A stretch of DNA of 64,000 bases from Novosphingopyxis baekryungensis DSM 16222 (GCF_000420305.1 NZ_ATUR01000002.1:1-64000); one strand, 5' to 3'. Positions 31,666 to 41,265 are shown, counted from the first letter of the stretch. A program made the numbers and translations. The notes: generated by a model from the sequence alone, not told the origin.

Positions 31666-33446
31666 CCCGCTATGGCAGCATCTTCCAAATGGAGTTCGGC
31701 GGCGGGGCGTGCGCCCCAGTCATCGATCTTCGCGCGGCCCGCCAGCCAGTATTTCGCGCCGGGGCCGCCGTGAAGCAGGGTTTGGCCCAGAACGCTGTCC
31801 GCGGCGCGGAAGGCCATGGCCTTGAAACGGCCGCCATCATCGCCCTGCACGATGGCCCGGACATGGCCATTGCCCACGATATCGCATTTCACGATTCGCA
31901 CCGGCCCGGCCACCACGCGCGGCGCGGGCCAGCCCATGCCATAGGGTCCGCCGCGCTCCACGGCGCCGACAAATTGGGGGTTCAGCCCGCGCGGGGAGAG
32001 CAGGGCATCGATCATCATCGCGCGCTCATCCCCGGCGCGGGCGATATCGCCGGCCAGTCGCTCGTCGAGAAAATCGGCGAGCGCGGCAACCTGATCGGCC
32101 TTCACCGTCAGCCCTGCCGCCATGGCATGGCCTCCGCCCGCCACCAGCAGGCCCTGATCGCGCGCGGCAATGATGGCCGCGCCCAGATCCACGCCGCTGA
32201 CGGAGCGGCCCGATCCCTTGCCGATGCCGTCTGCATCGATGGCGATGACGATGGCGGGTTTGCCGGTCTTTTCCTTGATGCGCCCGGCGACGATGCCGAT
32301 GACGCCCGGATGCCAGCCCTCGCCGGCGAGTAGGGCGACGGAGCGGTTGTGCTGGCCGGGCAGCATCTCCTCTGCCGCAGTCTGCACCGCGCCTTCGATG
32401 GCCCGGCGCTCTTCATTCAGCATGTCGAGCGTTTGCGCGATGTCGCGCGCTTCGTTCGGGTCTTCGGTCGTGAGCAGGCGTACGCCGAGATCGGACTTGC
32501 CGACGCGCCCGCCTGCGTTGATGCGCGGGCCAAGCGCAAAGCCCAGATCGCTGCAAATGGGCGCACGGCTGAGGCGGCTGGCGTCGATCAGCGCGTTGAG
32601 CCCCACATTGCGGCGGGCGGCCATGACCTTCAGCCCCTGCGCCACGAAGGCGCGGTTCAATCCCTTGAGCTGTGCGACATCGGCCACGGTGCCCAGCGCC
32701 ACCAGATCGAGCAGATCGAGCAGCTGCGGCTTGGTGCGGGTCTTGAAATAGCCGCGCTGCGACAGGACACGGCGAATTTCGACGGCCAGCAGAAAGGCCA
32801 CGCCCACGGCGGCGAGATGACCATGGCTGGCCGCCTCGTCGCATTCGTCCAGCCTATTGGGGTTCACCAGCGCCAGCGCCTGTGGCAGCTCCACGCCGCA
32901 TTTGTGATGATCGACCACGATCACCTCGACGCCGGCTGCCTTGGCCTCCGACAGGGCGTCATAGGCCATCGCGCCGCAATCCACGGTGACGACGAGGTCC
33001 GATCCCTGCTGGCCGAGCCGCACCAGCGCTTCGCCGGACGGGCCATAGCCCTCCATCAGCCGGTCGGGGATATAGGCGTCTGCGGTCAGGCCGAGCTGGC
33101 CGAGGAACCGGATCAGCAGCGCGGCGCTGGTGGCGCCATCGACATCATAATCGCCGAACACCGTGACGCGCTGCTGCTTTTCCACCGCATCGGCCAGGCG
33201 TTCGGCAGCAAGCGTCATGTCGCGGAAAATGGCGGGATCGGGCAGGAAGCCCGTGATCGACGGGTTGAGATTGGCCTCCAGCGTCTCGCGCGAACAGCCG
33301 CGGGCGAGCATCAATTGCGTCAGCAGATCGTCCGGACGGAAGCCGGGATCGCGCGCATCCGCCCCGTTGCCACGCCAGCGCCATGGCTGGCCGGACAAAG
33401 ACCGCTCGATATCGCACACATATTGCATGCGGGCAGGGTAGCGCAT
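31662..33446 (-). CDS. recJ: Single-stranded-DNA exonuclease RecJ
   Basis: The protein has 594 residues (ATG 33446; ATG 33428 also possible). DHH-phosphoesterase motifs: VFGDYDVDGATSAALL, VTVDCGAMAYDAL, VIVVDHHKCGVELP. The DHHA1 domain has LLAGEGWHPGVIGIVAGRIKEKTGKP and GSGRSVSGVDLGAAI then GGGHAMAAGL, and a C-terminal OB-like region follows. RecJ degrades 5' single strands in recombination and repair. The gene is followed by tRNA-Glu. Length matches the family. Confidence 0.96.
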   Translation of the reverse strand: MRYPARMQYVCDIERSLSGQPWRWRGNGADARDPGFRPDDLLTQLMLARGCSRETLEANLNPSITGFLPDPAIFRDMTLAAERLADAVEKQQRVTVFGDYDVDGATSAALLIRFLGQLGLTADAYIPDRLMEGYGPSGEALVRLGQQGSDLVVTVDCGAMAYDALSEAKAAGVEVIVVDHHKCGVELPQALALVNPNRLDECDEAASHGHLAAVGVAFLLAVEIRRVLSQRGYFKTRTKPQLLDLLDLVALGTVADVAQLKGLNRAFVAQGLKVMAARRNVGLNALIDASRLSRAPICSDLGFALGPRINAGGRVGKSDLGVRLLTTEDPNEARDIAQTLDMLNEERRAIEGAVQTAAEEMLPGQHNRSVALLAGEGWHPGVIGIVAGRIKEKTGKPAIVIAIDADGIGKGSGRSVSGVDLGAAIIAARDQGLLVAGGGHAMAAGLTVKADQVAALADFLDERLAGDIARAGDERAMMIDALLSPRGLNPQFVGAVERGGPYGMGWPAPRVVAGPVRIVKCDIVGNGHVRAIVQGDDGGRFKAMAFRAADSVLGQTLLHGGPGAKYWLAGRAKIDDWGARPAAELHLEDAAIAG

Positions 33447-33529
33447 GCGGGTGGCCGCGTGAATCGAAATAACGATGGCCCGGCGATCAATGGGACGCGC
33501 GCGCCTTCGCAGGCGCGACGGGCAATGCT

Positions 33530-34033
33530 ATGTCTACGGTCATGACTAGTCTGCTCATCGTGCATTTCAGCCGCACCGGGGGTTCGCGCCAGCTGGCGGA
33601 GGCGGCACGCGATGGCGCTGCCGAGGCGAGTGACGTGACGATCCATTATCTGGACGCGGGAGAGGCCGGGCCGGACGATCTTTTATCCGCCGATGGCTAT
33701 CTGTTCGCCTGCCCGGAAAATCTGGCGGCGATCGCCGGCGGGATGAAGGAGTTTTTCGATTCGACCTATTATCCGGTACTCGGCCGCATCGAGGGGCGGC
33801 CCTATGCGGCGATCATCTGCGCCGGATCGGACGGCGAGAATGCAAAAAAGCAGCTCGAACGGATCTGCACCGGCTGGCGGCTCAAACGCATCGCCGATAC
33901 GCAAGTGGTGAACGTGGCAGCGCAGACGCCCGAAGAGATTCTGGGCGAAAAGACGATCGGCAAGACGGCGTTGGACGCCGCCCATGAACTTGGCGGCGCG
34001 CTGGCGGCAGGTCTGGAACTAGGGGTGTTTTAG
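33530..34033 (+). CDS. Flavodoxin-like NAD(P)H-dependent reductase
   Basis: The protein has 167 residues (ATG 33530; ATG 33542 also possible). The flavodoxin fold begins SLLIVHFSRTGGSRQLAEAARDGA with an FMN-phosphate loop, then GYLFACPENLAAIAGGMKEFFDSTYYPVLGRIEGRPYAAIICAGSDGENAKKQLERIC. It probably binds FMN and reduces quinones or similar. It is divergent from recJ across 83 bases. The physiological substrate is unknown. Confidence 0.85.
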   Translation: MSTVMTSLLIVHFSRTGGSRQLAEAARDGAAEASDVTIHYLDAGEAGPDDLLSADGYLFACPENLAAIAGGMKEFFDSTYYPVLGRIEGRPYAAIICAGSDGENAKKQLERICTGWRLKRIADTQVVNVAAQTPEEILGEKTIGKTALDAAHELGGALAAGLELGVF

Positions 34034-34092
34034 GCGCGACACCCGCACGCATGGCTTACCGTGTGTCTTGGCCGACAGCACGGATCATTGGT

Positions 34093-34263
34093 TCACCAGC
34101 CACCGGTATAGGCCCAGATTCCGATGACGGTAATCAAGGCCATAGCCACAAAGAAGATGATCTGGTTGCGGCGTTTTTTGAGGATGATTTCCGCGCCGCG
34201 CGCATCGACGGCGTCGATATCCGGGCCGGTTTCAGGGTGGGAGTGGTCATTGCGCTGGGCCAT
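34093..34263 (-). CDS. Small single-pass membrane protein downstream of glpX
   Basis: A 56-residue frame from ATG 34263 begins MAQRNDHSHPETGPDIDAVD, continues ARGAEIILKKRRNQ and ends in the hydrophobic IIFFVAMALITVIGIWAYTG. The KKRR before the helix predicts the N-terminus inside. It lies 41 bases after glpX on the same strand, so co-transcription is likely. I recognise no named family. Confidence 0.7.
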   Translation of the reverse strand: MAQRNDHSHPETGPDIDAVDARGAEIILKKRRNQIIFFVAMALITVIGIWAYTGGW

Positions 34264-34304
34264 GCGGAGTCAATCCGCCAGCCCGCGCAACGTTCCGCCG
34301 CCCG

Positions 34305-35276
34305 TCAGTCCTTCTGATGTTCGCTCTTCACCCAGCGCACGGTGCCGCTGCTGGCGCGCATGACCACGCTTTCGGTGGTGATGACGCCGCGGCGCAGCGA
34401 TTTGACGCCTTCGAGCAGCGATCCGTCGGTCACGCCGGTGGCGGCAAAGATGCAGTCGCCCTTGGCCAGTTCCTTCAGATCATATTGCTTGTTGAGATCG
34501 GTGATGCCCCATTTGGCGGCGCGGCCCCGCTCGTCATCGTTGCGGAACAGCAGTCGGCCCTTGAACTGCCCACCCACACAGCGCAGCGCGGCGGCGGCCA
34601 GCACGCCCTCGGGCGCGCCGCCGGAGCCCATATACATGTCGATCGTGGTGTCTTCGTCCGTGGTGGCGATCACGCCGGCCACATCGCCGTCGGGGATCAG
34701 CTGGATGCCGCAGCCAATGGCGCGCAGCTCGGCAATCAGCGTCTCGTGGCGCGGGCGATCGAGCACGCAGACGATGATCTCGTCCGGGGCCACGCCCTTG
34801 GCCTTGGCCACGGCCTCCACATTCTCGCGCACCGACTTGTCGAGATCGATCACGCCATCGGGATAGCCGGGGCCCACGGCCAGCTTGTCCATATAGACGT
34901 CCGGCGCATTGAGCAGGCAGCCTTCCTCGGCAGCGGCCAGCACGGCCAGCGCGTTCGGCCCGGCCTTGGCGGTGATGGTGGTGCCTTCCAGCGGATCGAG
35001 CGCGATGTCGATCTTTGGTCCGGTGCCGGGCGCACCGCCCACCTTTTCGCCGATGAACAGCATGGGCGCCTCATCACGCTCGCCTTCGCCGATGACGACT
35101 GTGCCGTCCATCTGCAGCGTGTCGAACGCCCGGCGCATCGCTTCGACGGCGGCGGCATCGGCCGCCTTTTCATCGCCCCGGCCGATCAGCTTGGCCGCGG
35201 CCATGGCGGCCGCCTCGGTGACACGCACCATTTCCAGAACGAGAACGCGGTCGAGAATATCGCTGGGCTTGGGCAT
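34305..35276 (-). CDS. glpX: Fructose-1,6-bisphosphatase, class II
   Basis: The protein has 323 residues from ATG 35276 (CAGGAGCC ribosome site). Class II motifs: VIGEGERDEAPMLFIGEKVG, IDIALDPLEGTT (metal and phosphate binding), DVYMDKLAVGPGYP, YMGSGGAPEGVLAAAALRCVGG and DCIFAATGVTDGSLL. It removes the 1-phosphate of fructose-1,6-bisphosphate in gluconeogenesis. It lies between hom and recJ on the minus strand, an order common in this group, but two genes (GFA and hexapeptide protein) separate it from hom. Confidence 0.96.
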   Translation of the reverse strand: MPKPSDILDRVLVLEMVRVTEAAAMAAAKLIGRGDEKAADAAAVEAMRRAFDTLQMDGTVVIGEGERDEAPMLFIGEKVGGAPGTGPKIDIALDPLEGTTITAKAGPNALAVLAAAEEGCLLNAPDVYMDKLAVGPGYPDGVIDLDKSVRENVEAVAKAKGVAPDEIIVCVLDRPRHETLIAELRAIGCGIQLIPDGDVAGVIATTDEDTTIDMYMGSGGAPEGVLAAAALRCVGGQFKGRLLFRNDDERGRAAKWGITDLNKQYDLKELAKGDCIFAATGVTDGSLLEGVKSLRRGVITTESVVMRASSGTVRWVKSEHQKD

Positions 35277-35398
35277 CGAAGGCTCCTGTTTCACTATCGC
35301 CTGAACCGGCTTGGTTGCGAACCCGATAAGCGAGGCCTGTTGCAATGTCGAGAATGGCGCGCGACCATGGCGGGCGGGCCCGGCGAAAGGATGGTGCG

Positions 35399-35830
35399 AT
35401 GGCGAACGAAGAGGTGAGGGCAGGGCGCTGCCATTGCGGCGCGGTGCGGTTCAATGTGCGGCTGGCGGATGGCCTTACAAGCGCGCGCCGGTGCGACTGT
35501 TCCTATTGCGCGGCCCGCGGCGCGGTGGCGGTGACCGCGATGCGCGGCGATCTGAAGGTGACGGACGGCGCGGACAGGTTGACCCTGTACCAGTTCGGCA
35601 CAGGCACCGCGGAGCATTATTTTTGTGCGGTCTGCGGCATCTACACCCATCACCGCCGCCGATCGAACCCGGACGAGCTCGGCGTCAATGTCGCCTGCCT
35701 GGAGGGGCTGAGCCCGTTCGATTTCGACCACGTGGTGGTGAACGACGGCCAGACCCATCCGAACGACCGCCCGCCGGGCGCCGGCACACGGCAGGCGGGC
35801 GTGCTGATCTACAAGCGCCATCAGCGCTGA
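35399..35830 (+). CDS. GFA-family zinc protein (second copy)
   Basis: The protein has 143 residues from ATG 35399; longer starts exist without a ribosome site. Zinc motifs are GRCHCGAVRF, CDCSYCAARGA and FCAVCGIYTHH, the GFA fold. It is only distantly like the protein at 6386-6826: here the central motif is CDC-xx-C and a YTHHRRRSNPDELG stretch follows. It is convergent with the hexapeptide gene and points away from glpX. The function is unknown. Confidence 0.88.
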   Translation: MANEEVRAGRCHCGAVRFNVRLADGLTSARRCDCSYCAARGAVAVTAMRGDLKVTDGADRLTLYQFGTGTAEHYFCAVCGIYTHHRRRSNPDELGVNVACLEGLSPFDFDHVVVNDGQTHPNDRPPGAGTRQAGVLIYKRHQR

Positions 35831-35839
35831 GGCGCCGGG

Positions 35840-36466
35840 TCAGGCCGTTTCCTTCGGCCATTGGTCGATAAGCGTCAGGCGCGGAACGATCGCGCCGGGA
35901 GCGATCAGCGCACCGGGCGCGATCACCGCATTGGCACCGACACGGGCTCCATCGCCAAGCAGAGCGCCGAACTTGGTGGCGCCCGTTTCGATAACGCCTT
36001 CGTCCGTTGCGATCCTGATCGCCGCGCCGCCGCGCTCGTTCCGGTAATTGGCGACGATCGCCCCCGCCTCGACATTGCTGCCGCTCCCCAGAATTGAATC
36101 GCCGACGAAGCTCAGATGGGCGATCTTGGCACCGCCGAACAGGAAGCTCGTCTTCACCTCGCACTGCGGGCCGACGATACAACCGGGGCCAAGATAAACG
36201 CCGCCACGGATATAGACGCCGGATGCGACGAAGGCGTTCGCCTCCAGCAGCACCGGCCCTTTCAGGATGGTGCCGGGTTCGATCACGGCGCTGCGGTGAC
36301 GCGCGACCGTACCTTCGCGGATGTAATCGTCATCCAGCCCGGCAATGGCCTGCTCGATCAACTCTTCCGCCCTCGCGGTGGCTTCCCAGGGCACCGAAAC
36401 GTCAGGGCCTTGCGCAAAGTCCCGCCAGGCCGAAACATAGTCCGCTATGGCCGGGGCCGCGCTCAT
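35840..36466 (-). CDS. Hexapeptide-repeat (LpxA-like) protein
   Basis: The protein has 208 residues. Residues about 60-200 form left-handed beta-helix hexapeptide repeats: VIEPGTILKGPVLLEANAFVASGVYIRGGVYLGPGCIVG, LFGGAKIAHLSFVGDSILGSG, GAIVANYRNERGG, LLGDGARVGANAVIAPGALIAPGAIV. The layout resembles the C-terminal half of GlmU (acetyl-CoA acetyltransferase) without the uridyltransferase half. The start overlaps the hom stop by 4 bases. A sugar or amino-group acyltransferase is likely. Confidence 0.8.
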   Translation of the reverse strand: MSAAPAIADYVSAWRDFAQGPDVSVPWEATARAEELIEQAIAGLDDDYIREGTVARHRSAVIEPGTILKGPVLLEANAFVASGVYIRGGVYLGPGCIVGPQCEVKTSFLFGGAKIAHLSFVGDSILGSGSNVEAGAIVANYRNERGGAAIRIATDEGVIETGATKFGALLGDGARVGANAVIAPGALIAPGAIVPRLTLIDQWPKETA

Positions 36467-37755
36467 GCGTTCAGAATATGCATGACCATCGGCTCGGCCT
36501 GCAGACTGTCCGAACCGGCGAGTTTCTGGAGCGCCTGGTCGATGCAGCGTTCCTCCACCTCATGCGTCACGATGGCGATGAGCGCGCTGTCGCCGCCTGC
36601 CAGCGCAGGCTGGATCAGGCTTTCCACCGATACGCCTGCATCGCGCATGGCTGCGGCGATCTCCGCCAGCACGCCGACCTTGTCGGCCACTTCGAAGCGC
36701 AGATAGACCTTGCCGGAGCGATGGCCGGTTTCCGCCGTTTCGGCGGGTTCCAGCGCGCTGGCCGGCATGGCGAAGCTGTGGCCCACCTGGCCGCGCGCCA
36801 GATCGACCAGATCGGCCACGACGGCACTGGCGGTGGGGCCATCGCCCGCGCCCGCGCCCTGAAACAATAGCCGCCCGGAATAATTGCCCTCGGCCACCAC
36901 CGCATTGGTGGCACCATCGATGCGCGCCAGCGGATGGGCGAGGGGCAGCAGGCAGGGGTGCACGCGCTGGAACAGCTTGCCTTCATCCAGTTCGGCAAAA
37001 CCGATCAGGCGGATCACATAGCCCAGCGCGCGGGCCTGCGCGATATCCTCGGCCCGCACCTGCGTGATGCCGCGCGTCTCGACGCCTGCGAAATCGAGCC
37101 GGGTGCCGAAGCAGAGTGAGGCGAGAATCGACAGCTTGTGCGCGGCATCCGTGCCCTCGATATCGAAGGCCGGATCCGCCTCGGCATAGCCGATGGCCTG
37201 CGCGGCGGAGAGCACCTCGTCAAAGTCGCGCCCGTCCGCTTCCATCGCGCTGAGCACATAATTGCAGGTGCCGTTGAGGATGCCATAGACGCGCTCGATC
37301 CGGTTGGCCGCCGCGCCTTCGCGCAGGCCCTTGAGCACGGGGATCGCGCCGGCCACCGCCGCCTCGAACAGCAAGGGCGCGCCGGTTCGTTCCGCGATAT
37401 CGGCCAGTTCCAGCCCGTGATGCGCGATCAGTGCCTTGTTGGCCGTCACCAGCGCCTTGCCCGCGCCCAGCGCATCGCGCGCAAGAGCGAGGGCGGGGCC
37501 ATCGGAACCGCCGACCAGCTCGCACACCACATCGATATCTTCGGCCTGCGCAAAGGCGGCCATGTCGTCCGCCCAGCGATAGCCGGACAGATCGACGCCG
37601 CGGTCGCGGCTCCGGTCGCGCGCGCTGACCGCGACGATCTCGACCGGGCGACCAGCCCGCCGGGCGATCAGCTCGCGATTCTCCTCGATCAGCCGCACCA
37701 CGCCGGTGCCCACGGTTCCAAGGCCTGCCAGGGCCACACGCAATGCTTCGGTCAT
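36463..37755 (-). CDS. hom: Homoserine dehydrogenase
   Basis: The protein has 430 residues. The NAD(P) domain begins VALAGLGTVGTGVVRLIEEN. The catalytic domain has ANKALIAHHG, GILNGTCNYVLSAM and GYAEADPAFDIEGTDAAHKLSILA (homoserine-dehydrogenase signature). A C-terminal ACT domain (about 350-428: KVYLRFEVADKVGVLAEIAAAMRDAGVSVESLIQ) suggests threonine feedback. It converts aspartate semialdehyde to homoserine for Thr and Met. Confidence 0.96.
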   Translation of the reverse strand: MTEALRVALAGLGTVGTGVVRLIEENRELIARRAGRPVEIVAVSARDRSRDRGVDLSGYRWADDMAAFAQAEDIDVVCELVGGSDGPALALARDALGAGKALVTANKALIAHHGLELADIAERTGAPLLFEAAVAGAIPVLKGLREGAAANRIERVYGILNGTCNYVLSAMEADGRDFDEVLSAAQAIGYAEADPAFDIEGTDAAHKLSILASLCFGTRLDFAGVETRGITQVRAEDIAQARALGYVIRLIGFAELDEGKLFQRVHPCLLPLAHPLARIDGATNAVVAEGNYSGRLLFQGAGAGDGPTASAVVADLVDLARGQVGHSFAMPASALEPAETAETGHRSGKVYLRFEVADKVGVLAEIAAAMRDAGVSVESLIQPALAGGDSALIAIVTHEVEERCIDQALQKLAGSDSLQAEPMVMHILNA

Positions 37756-37899
37756 GATTTCGGCCCTTTGTCAGCTCTGTAACGGCGCGACGGGTAATCG
37801 CGCGATGCGGTTATCCTCTTGGCCACGCCCTGGCTAGCCCATCGCGCTCCGACGCTTCGGGCCGCCTATACTTGTCGCGGGCATTGAACGTGCGCGCGC

Positions 37900-38763
37900 T
37901 TAGCGGTTCATGATCAGCGGGGCATCGCTGACCGGCGGCCTGCCGGTGCAGGTGCCGATCGACCGGCGGACAAACTGATAATCCTCGCGCGCACGCCCAT
38001 TGTTGACCGCATCGCTGCTGGACAGCGCGCTATTGGGCAGCCGCTCGGGCAGGCCGCCACAGGCCAGGCGATACCACAGCAGGCTGTCGCGCGTGGGGGC
38101 CGAGGCGGCTTCATCGACGATTTCGGATAGCGAGACGGACCAGCGGCGCTCCTGCCCCGGCCGGCTCAGAATGCTGATCGCGATCGGGCGCTGATCGGCG
38201 GTCGAAAGAAAGATCTGCGTTTCGCCTTCACCGGGAATATTGCCGGGCACGTGCACGGCGTTGTCGACTCCCGTAATCGCGGGCGGCGCGTCGATCGCCA
38301 CGGCTTCGCGCGTGACCGATCGCACCAGCGCATCGGTCTGCACGCCATAGGGCAGGAGCGCATCCTGCCCGGACAGCTGCAGCGTGCCGTCTCCTGAAAT
38401 GCGGCCAAAGGCAAAATAGCGGGCCCCTTTCGGACGCGCCATCCGGCCGCGCGAATCCTGCTGGATGTCGGCCAGAAAACGCAGCTCCGGCGGCACGCTG
38501 GTGGAGCCGCGGATCAGGCTGTTCACGGTGGCCTCTATATAGAAGCGCGTGACGCCCACGGGCAGGGGGCCGCTGCGTTCCGGCTCTACCGGTGTGGCGC
38601 GGGTGACGATCAGGTCGACGATGGCCGGTGCGTTGACGACGCGCTGCGCCACGCTGGCATAGGCAGGCACCTGTTCGGTATAACTGGTCTGACTGGTCGC
38701 AGCGCATCCACCCAGCGCCAGCGATGCCAACGCGGTGATATGATAGACTTTCCTGCAACGCAT
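37900..38763 (-). CDS. Hypothetical sphingomonad lipoprotein
   Basis: The protein has 287 residues from the Met at 38763, which opens a lipoprotein signal (MRCRKVYHITALASLALGGC). Conserved-looking blocks are VDLIVTRATPVEPERSGPLPVGVTRFYIEATVNSLIRG, ARYFAFGRIS and PITGVDNAVHVP-like GVDNAVHVPGNIPGEGETQIFLST. The C-terminus has paired Cys residues. I recognise it as a family conserved in sphingomonads but with no known function. It is the only gene between hom and the tonB operon. Confidence 0.75.
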   Translation of the reverse strand: MRCRKVYHITALASLALGGCAATSQTSYTEQVPAYASVAQRVVNAPAIVDLIVTRATPVEPERSGPLPVGVTRFYIEATVNSLIRGSTSVPPELRFLADIQQDSRGRMARPKGARYFAFGRISGDGTLQLSGQDALLPYGVQTDALVRSVTREAVAIDAPPAITGVDNAVHVPGNIPGEGETQIFLSTADQRPIAISILSRPGQERRWSVSLSEIVDEAASAPTRDSLLWYRLACGGLPERLPNSALSSSDAVNNGRAREDYQFVRRSIGTCTGRPPVSDAPLIMNR

Positions 38764-39040
38764 CGACGCGGTCCTTTTATTGTCTGATTCATCAGCTGCC
38801 GGTGCGGGCATGCCGCGCCTGCCCTGTCGCTGGCGTTAACCATAGGGCATCTGATTTGGCCCTGGCGGCGTATAACCCTTTCTAACAAGACCGGTCGACC
38901 GCAATAATCGCATTGCCCATCCCGGTTATGCCGGTTAAGACCGGGGAGAAGTAGGAGAAAGCCGTTGCGCATGGCCCTGTCGCTGCCCTAGCAGTGGTGG
39001 AGCCAGCCCAGCGAGGGAATATAAGGAGCAACGCAGCCGA

Positions 39041-39739
39041 ATGGCCTATGCAGACCAGGGAATGAGCAACACGAAGCTCGTTTCAATCGTAATCGTTGTC
39101 ATCATTCATGCGCTGATCGGGTACGCTTTCGTGACCGGTCTGGCTTATAGTGCTGTGAAGAAAGTGGCAGAGGATCTCAACGTCATCGATGTGACGGAGG
39201 AAGAGCCACCGCCACCGCCGGATGAACCGCCGCCGCCTGAGCCCGATCCGCAGCCGCAAGTCGACCCTCCCGTAGTGTCGCCGCCGCCGATCGTGAAGAC
39301 GCCGCCGCGGCCCAATCCTGTGCAGACGGTGCGGGACATTCCGCCGGCAGCTCCGGTCACGCCGGTCTTCAACAAGATCGGCCCGGTGCCCAAGCTTGCG
39401 CCGCCACCGCCACCGCCGCCACCTCCGCCGCCGCCGCCACCGCAGCGCGCCAATCCGGAGCCACGTGGCAATCCGGGGCGTTGGGTGACGAACGCCGACT
39501 ATCCATCACGCGCTCTGCGTGAAGGGGCTGAGGGCACCACGCGCTTTACCCTAACGGTGGGTGCGAATGGCCGGGCCACGTCCTGTCAGGTGACCGGATC
39601 GAGCGGGAACAGCGAGCTGGATCAGTCGACTTGCCGCAACATGGAGCGGAGGGCGCGTTTCGATCCCAAGCTCGATGCGCAAGGCAATCCGACGACAGGT
39701 ACCTGGTCCAACGCGGTCCGATGGGAGATCCCGGAATAA
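39041..39739 (+). CDS. tonB: Energy-transducing protein TonB
   Basis: The protein has 232 residues. The N-terminal membrane helix is LVSIVIVVIIHALIGYAFVTGLAY. A long proline-rich spacer (about 50-135) includes fourteen consecutive prolines, and a C-terminal TonB domain (about 148-232: NADYPSRALREGAEGTTRFTLTVGANGRATSC) follows. TonB links inner-membrane proton flow to outer-membrane receptors, such as the one at 26363. AAGGAGC precedes the start. It leads tonB-exbB-exbD-exbD. Confidence 0.93.
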   Translation: MAYADQGMSNTKLVSIVIVVIIHALIGYAFVTGLAYSAVKKVAEDLNVIDVTEEEPPPPPDEPPPPEPDPQPQVDPPVVSPPPIVKTPPRPNPVQTVRDIPPAAPVTPVFNKIGPVPKLAPPPPPPPPPPPPPPQRANPEPRGNPGRWVTNADYPSRALREGAEGTTRFTLTVGANGRATSCQVTGSSGNSELDQSTCRNMERRARFDPKLDAQGNPTTGTWSNAVRWEIPE

Positions 39740-39799
39740 GCGCAGCGTTCAACGCCGCCCGGGTTTCAAGAGTAAATATTCGAAGAGGAAAGTCACACC

Positions 39800-40630
39800 A
39801 TGTCCATTGAACTTCTCAGCGCTGCAGCCGGTGGCTCGCAGAATAAATTCGGTCTCCTGGAGGCCCTTAATGAAGGCGGCGTCATCAGCTGGTCGATCTT
39901 CGTGGTCCTCGTGATCATGTCGGTCGGTTCCTTCTACATTCTGTTCACCAAGCTGTTCGAGCAGCAGAAGGTGATCAATCAGGGCAAGAAGGCCCGCGCC
40001 GGCTTCTGGCGTGCGTCGAGCCTGAAGGAAGGTTCGTCCAAGCTGGAGAAGAACAGCGCCTACAAGCAGCTCGTCGACGATGGTCTGCACGCCCAGGGTC
40101 GTCACGGCCAGATGGTCGATCAGCAGGAAGCCCATGACTATCTGCACGGTTCGCTGGCGCGTTCGGAAGCCTCGATCAACACCAAGCTGAACAGCGGCCT
40201 GGCGTTCCTCGCCACCGTGGGTGCGACCGCACCGTTCGTCGGTCTGCTCGGTACGGTTATCGGCATCTACTCGGCGCTCATCAAGATCGGCATCGCCGGT
40301 CAGGCATCGATCGACGCCGTGGCCGGCCCGGTTGGTGAAGCCCTGATCATGACCGCGCTCGGTCTGTTCGTGGCCGTTCCTGCCGTGCTTGCGTACAACT
40401 GGCTGCAGAGCCGCAACAAGTACATCCTGCGTGATCTGAACGCCTTCTCCAACGACCTGCTCGCTTACATGGGTTCGGACGGCAAGGTGAAGCCGGAATA
40501 TGTGACCGCATCGACGGCCGCCAAGCCAATCACCAAAACGTCCGGTCAGGCCGGTGGCGTGCAGTCGCCTGCCGTGAAGCCCGGCACGACCGGCGCGGCA
40601 ACGACCACGACCACGACGCCCAAGCGTTGA
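39800..40630 (+). CDS. exbB: TonB-system proton channel ExbB
   Basis: The protein has 276 residues with three membrane helices: VISWSIFVVLVIMSVGSFYILFT, LAFLATVGATAPFVGLLGTVIGIY (the conserved MotA/TolQ/ExbB block) and AVAGPVGEALIMTALGLFVAVPAVLAYNW. The C-terminal 40 residues are Thr/Ala-rich and low in complexity (ending in a run of Thr). It follows tonB by 60 bases and supplies the proton-driven motor with ExbD. Confidence 0.93.
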   Translation: MSIELLSAAAGGSQNKFGLLEALNEGGVISWSIFVVLVIMSVGSFYILFTKLFEQQKVINQGKKARAGFWRASSLKEGSSKLEKNSAYKQLVDDGLHAQGRHGQMVDQQEAHDYLHGSLARSEASINTKLNSGLAFLATVGATAPFVGLLGTVIGIYSALIKIGIAGQASIDAVAGPVGEALIMTALGLFVAVPAVLAYNWLQSRNKYILRDLNAFSNDLLAYMGSDGKVKPEYVTASTAAKPITKTSGQAGGVQSPAVKPGTTGAATTTTTTPKR

Positions 40631-40722
40631 TGATACGGGCGGGTGACGGCCAGCGCGCCGTCGCCCGCCACTCAAAAATATTCCAAGGCCTTCATGGCCG
40701 CGAAGATTAGAGGATTTAATCC

Positions 40723-41265
40723 ATGGCCATCAGTTCGGGAGGCGGCGGTGCAGACGCCCCGATGTCCGACATCAACACGACTCCGCTGGTGGATGTCATG
40801 CTGGTGCTACTCATCATCTTCCTCATCGCCATTCCGGTGGTGATCCAGACGGTGGACCTCGATTTGCCGGTGGTTCGCTTCGAACCCACGATCACCAAGC
40901 CGGAGAATGTTCTTCTGGCCGTGAGCGCGACCGATGTGAACGGCCTGAGCCCGGGCGAGGACGGCTTTGCCGGTGCATCGCCCAATGGCGAATGCCGCGT
41001 CTACTGGAACACGACGCCAATCGATTCGACCGAGCTGGTCGATCGTGCGGTGGACAAGCTGGAAGCCGAGATCGAGGCGCTGGGTGGCCCCGCGGCCATT
41101 CAGTCTGGTAGCGTCGATCCAGATGATCTTCCAGAAGTCCATATCCGCGGTGACATCAACACGCCTTATCGCTGCATTGGCGGTGCCATCTATCAGATGC
41201 AGTCGGCCGGTTTCTCGAAGGTCGGTTTCATCTCGACCCCCGTCGACATCCAGTCCGCCATCTGA
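40723..41265 (+). CDS. exbD: ExbD-family protein 1
   Basis: The protein has 180 residues. The membrane helix with the proton-carrying aspartate is NTTPLVDVMLVLLIIFLIAIPVVIQT. The periplasmic domain is about 30 residues longer than its neighbour's and includes CRVYWNTTPI and a second Cys (PYRCIGGAIYQMQSAGF), which could form a disulfide. ATG 40723 begins MAISSGGGGADAPMSDI. Confidence 0.92.
   Translation: MAISSGGGGADAPMSDINTTPLVDVMLVLLIIFLIAIPVVIQTVDLDLPVVRFEPTITKPENVLLAVSATDVNGLSPGEDGFAGASPNGECRVYWNTTPIDSTELVDRAVDKLEAEIEALGGPAAIQSGSVDPDDLPEVHIRGDINTPYRCIGGAIYQMQSAGFSKVGFISTPVDIQSAI

Noticed and set aside
39230-39450. CCGCCG-rich repeats resembling a tandem array
   Set aside because: They encode the proline-rich spacer of TonB, so they reflect codon repetition rather than an independent repeat element.
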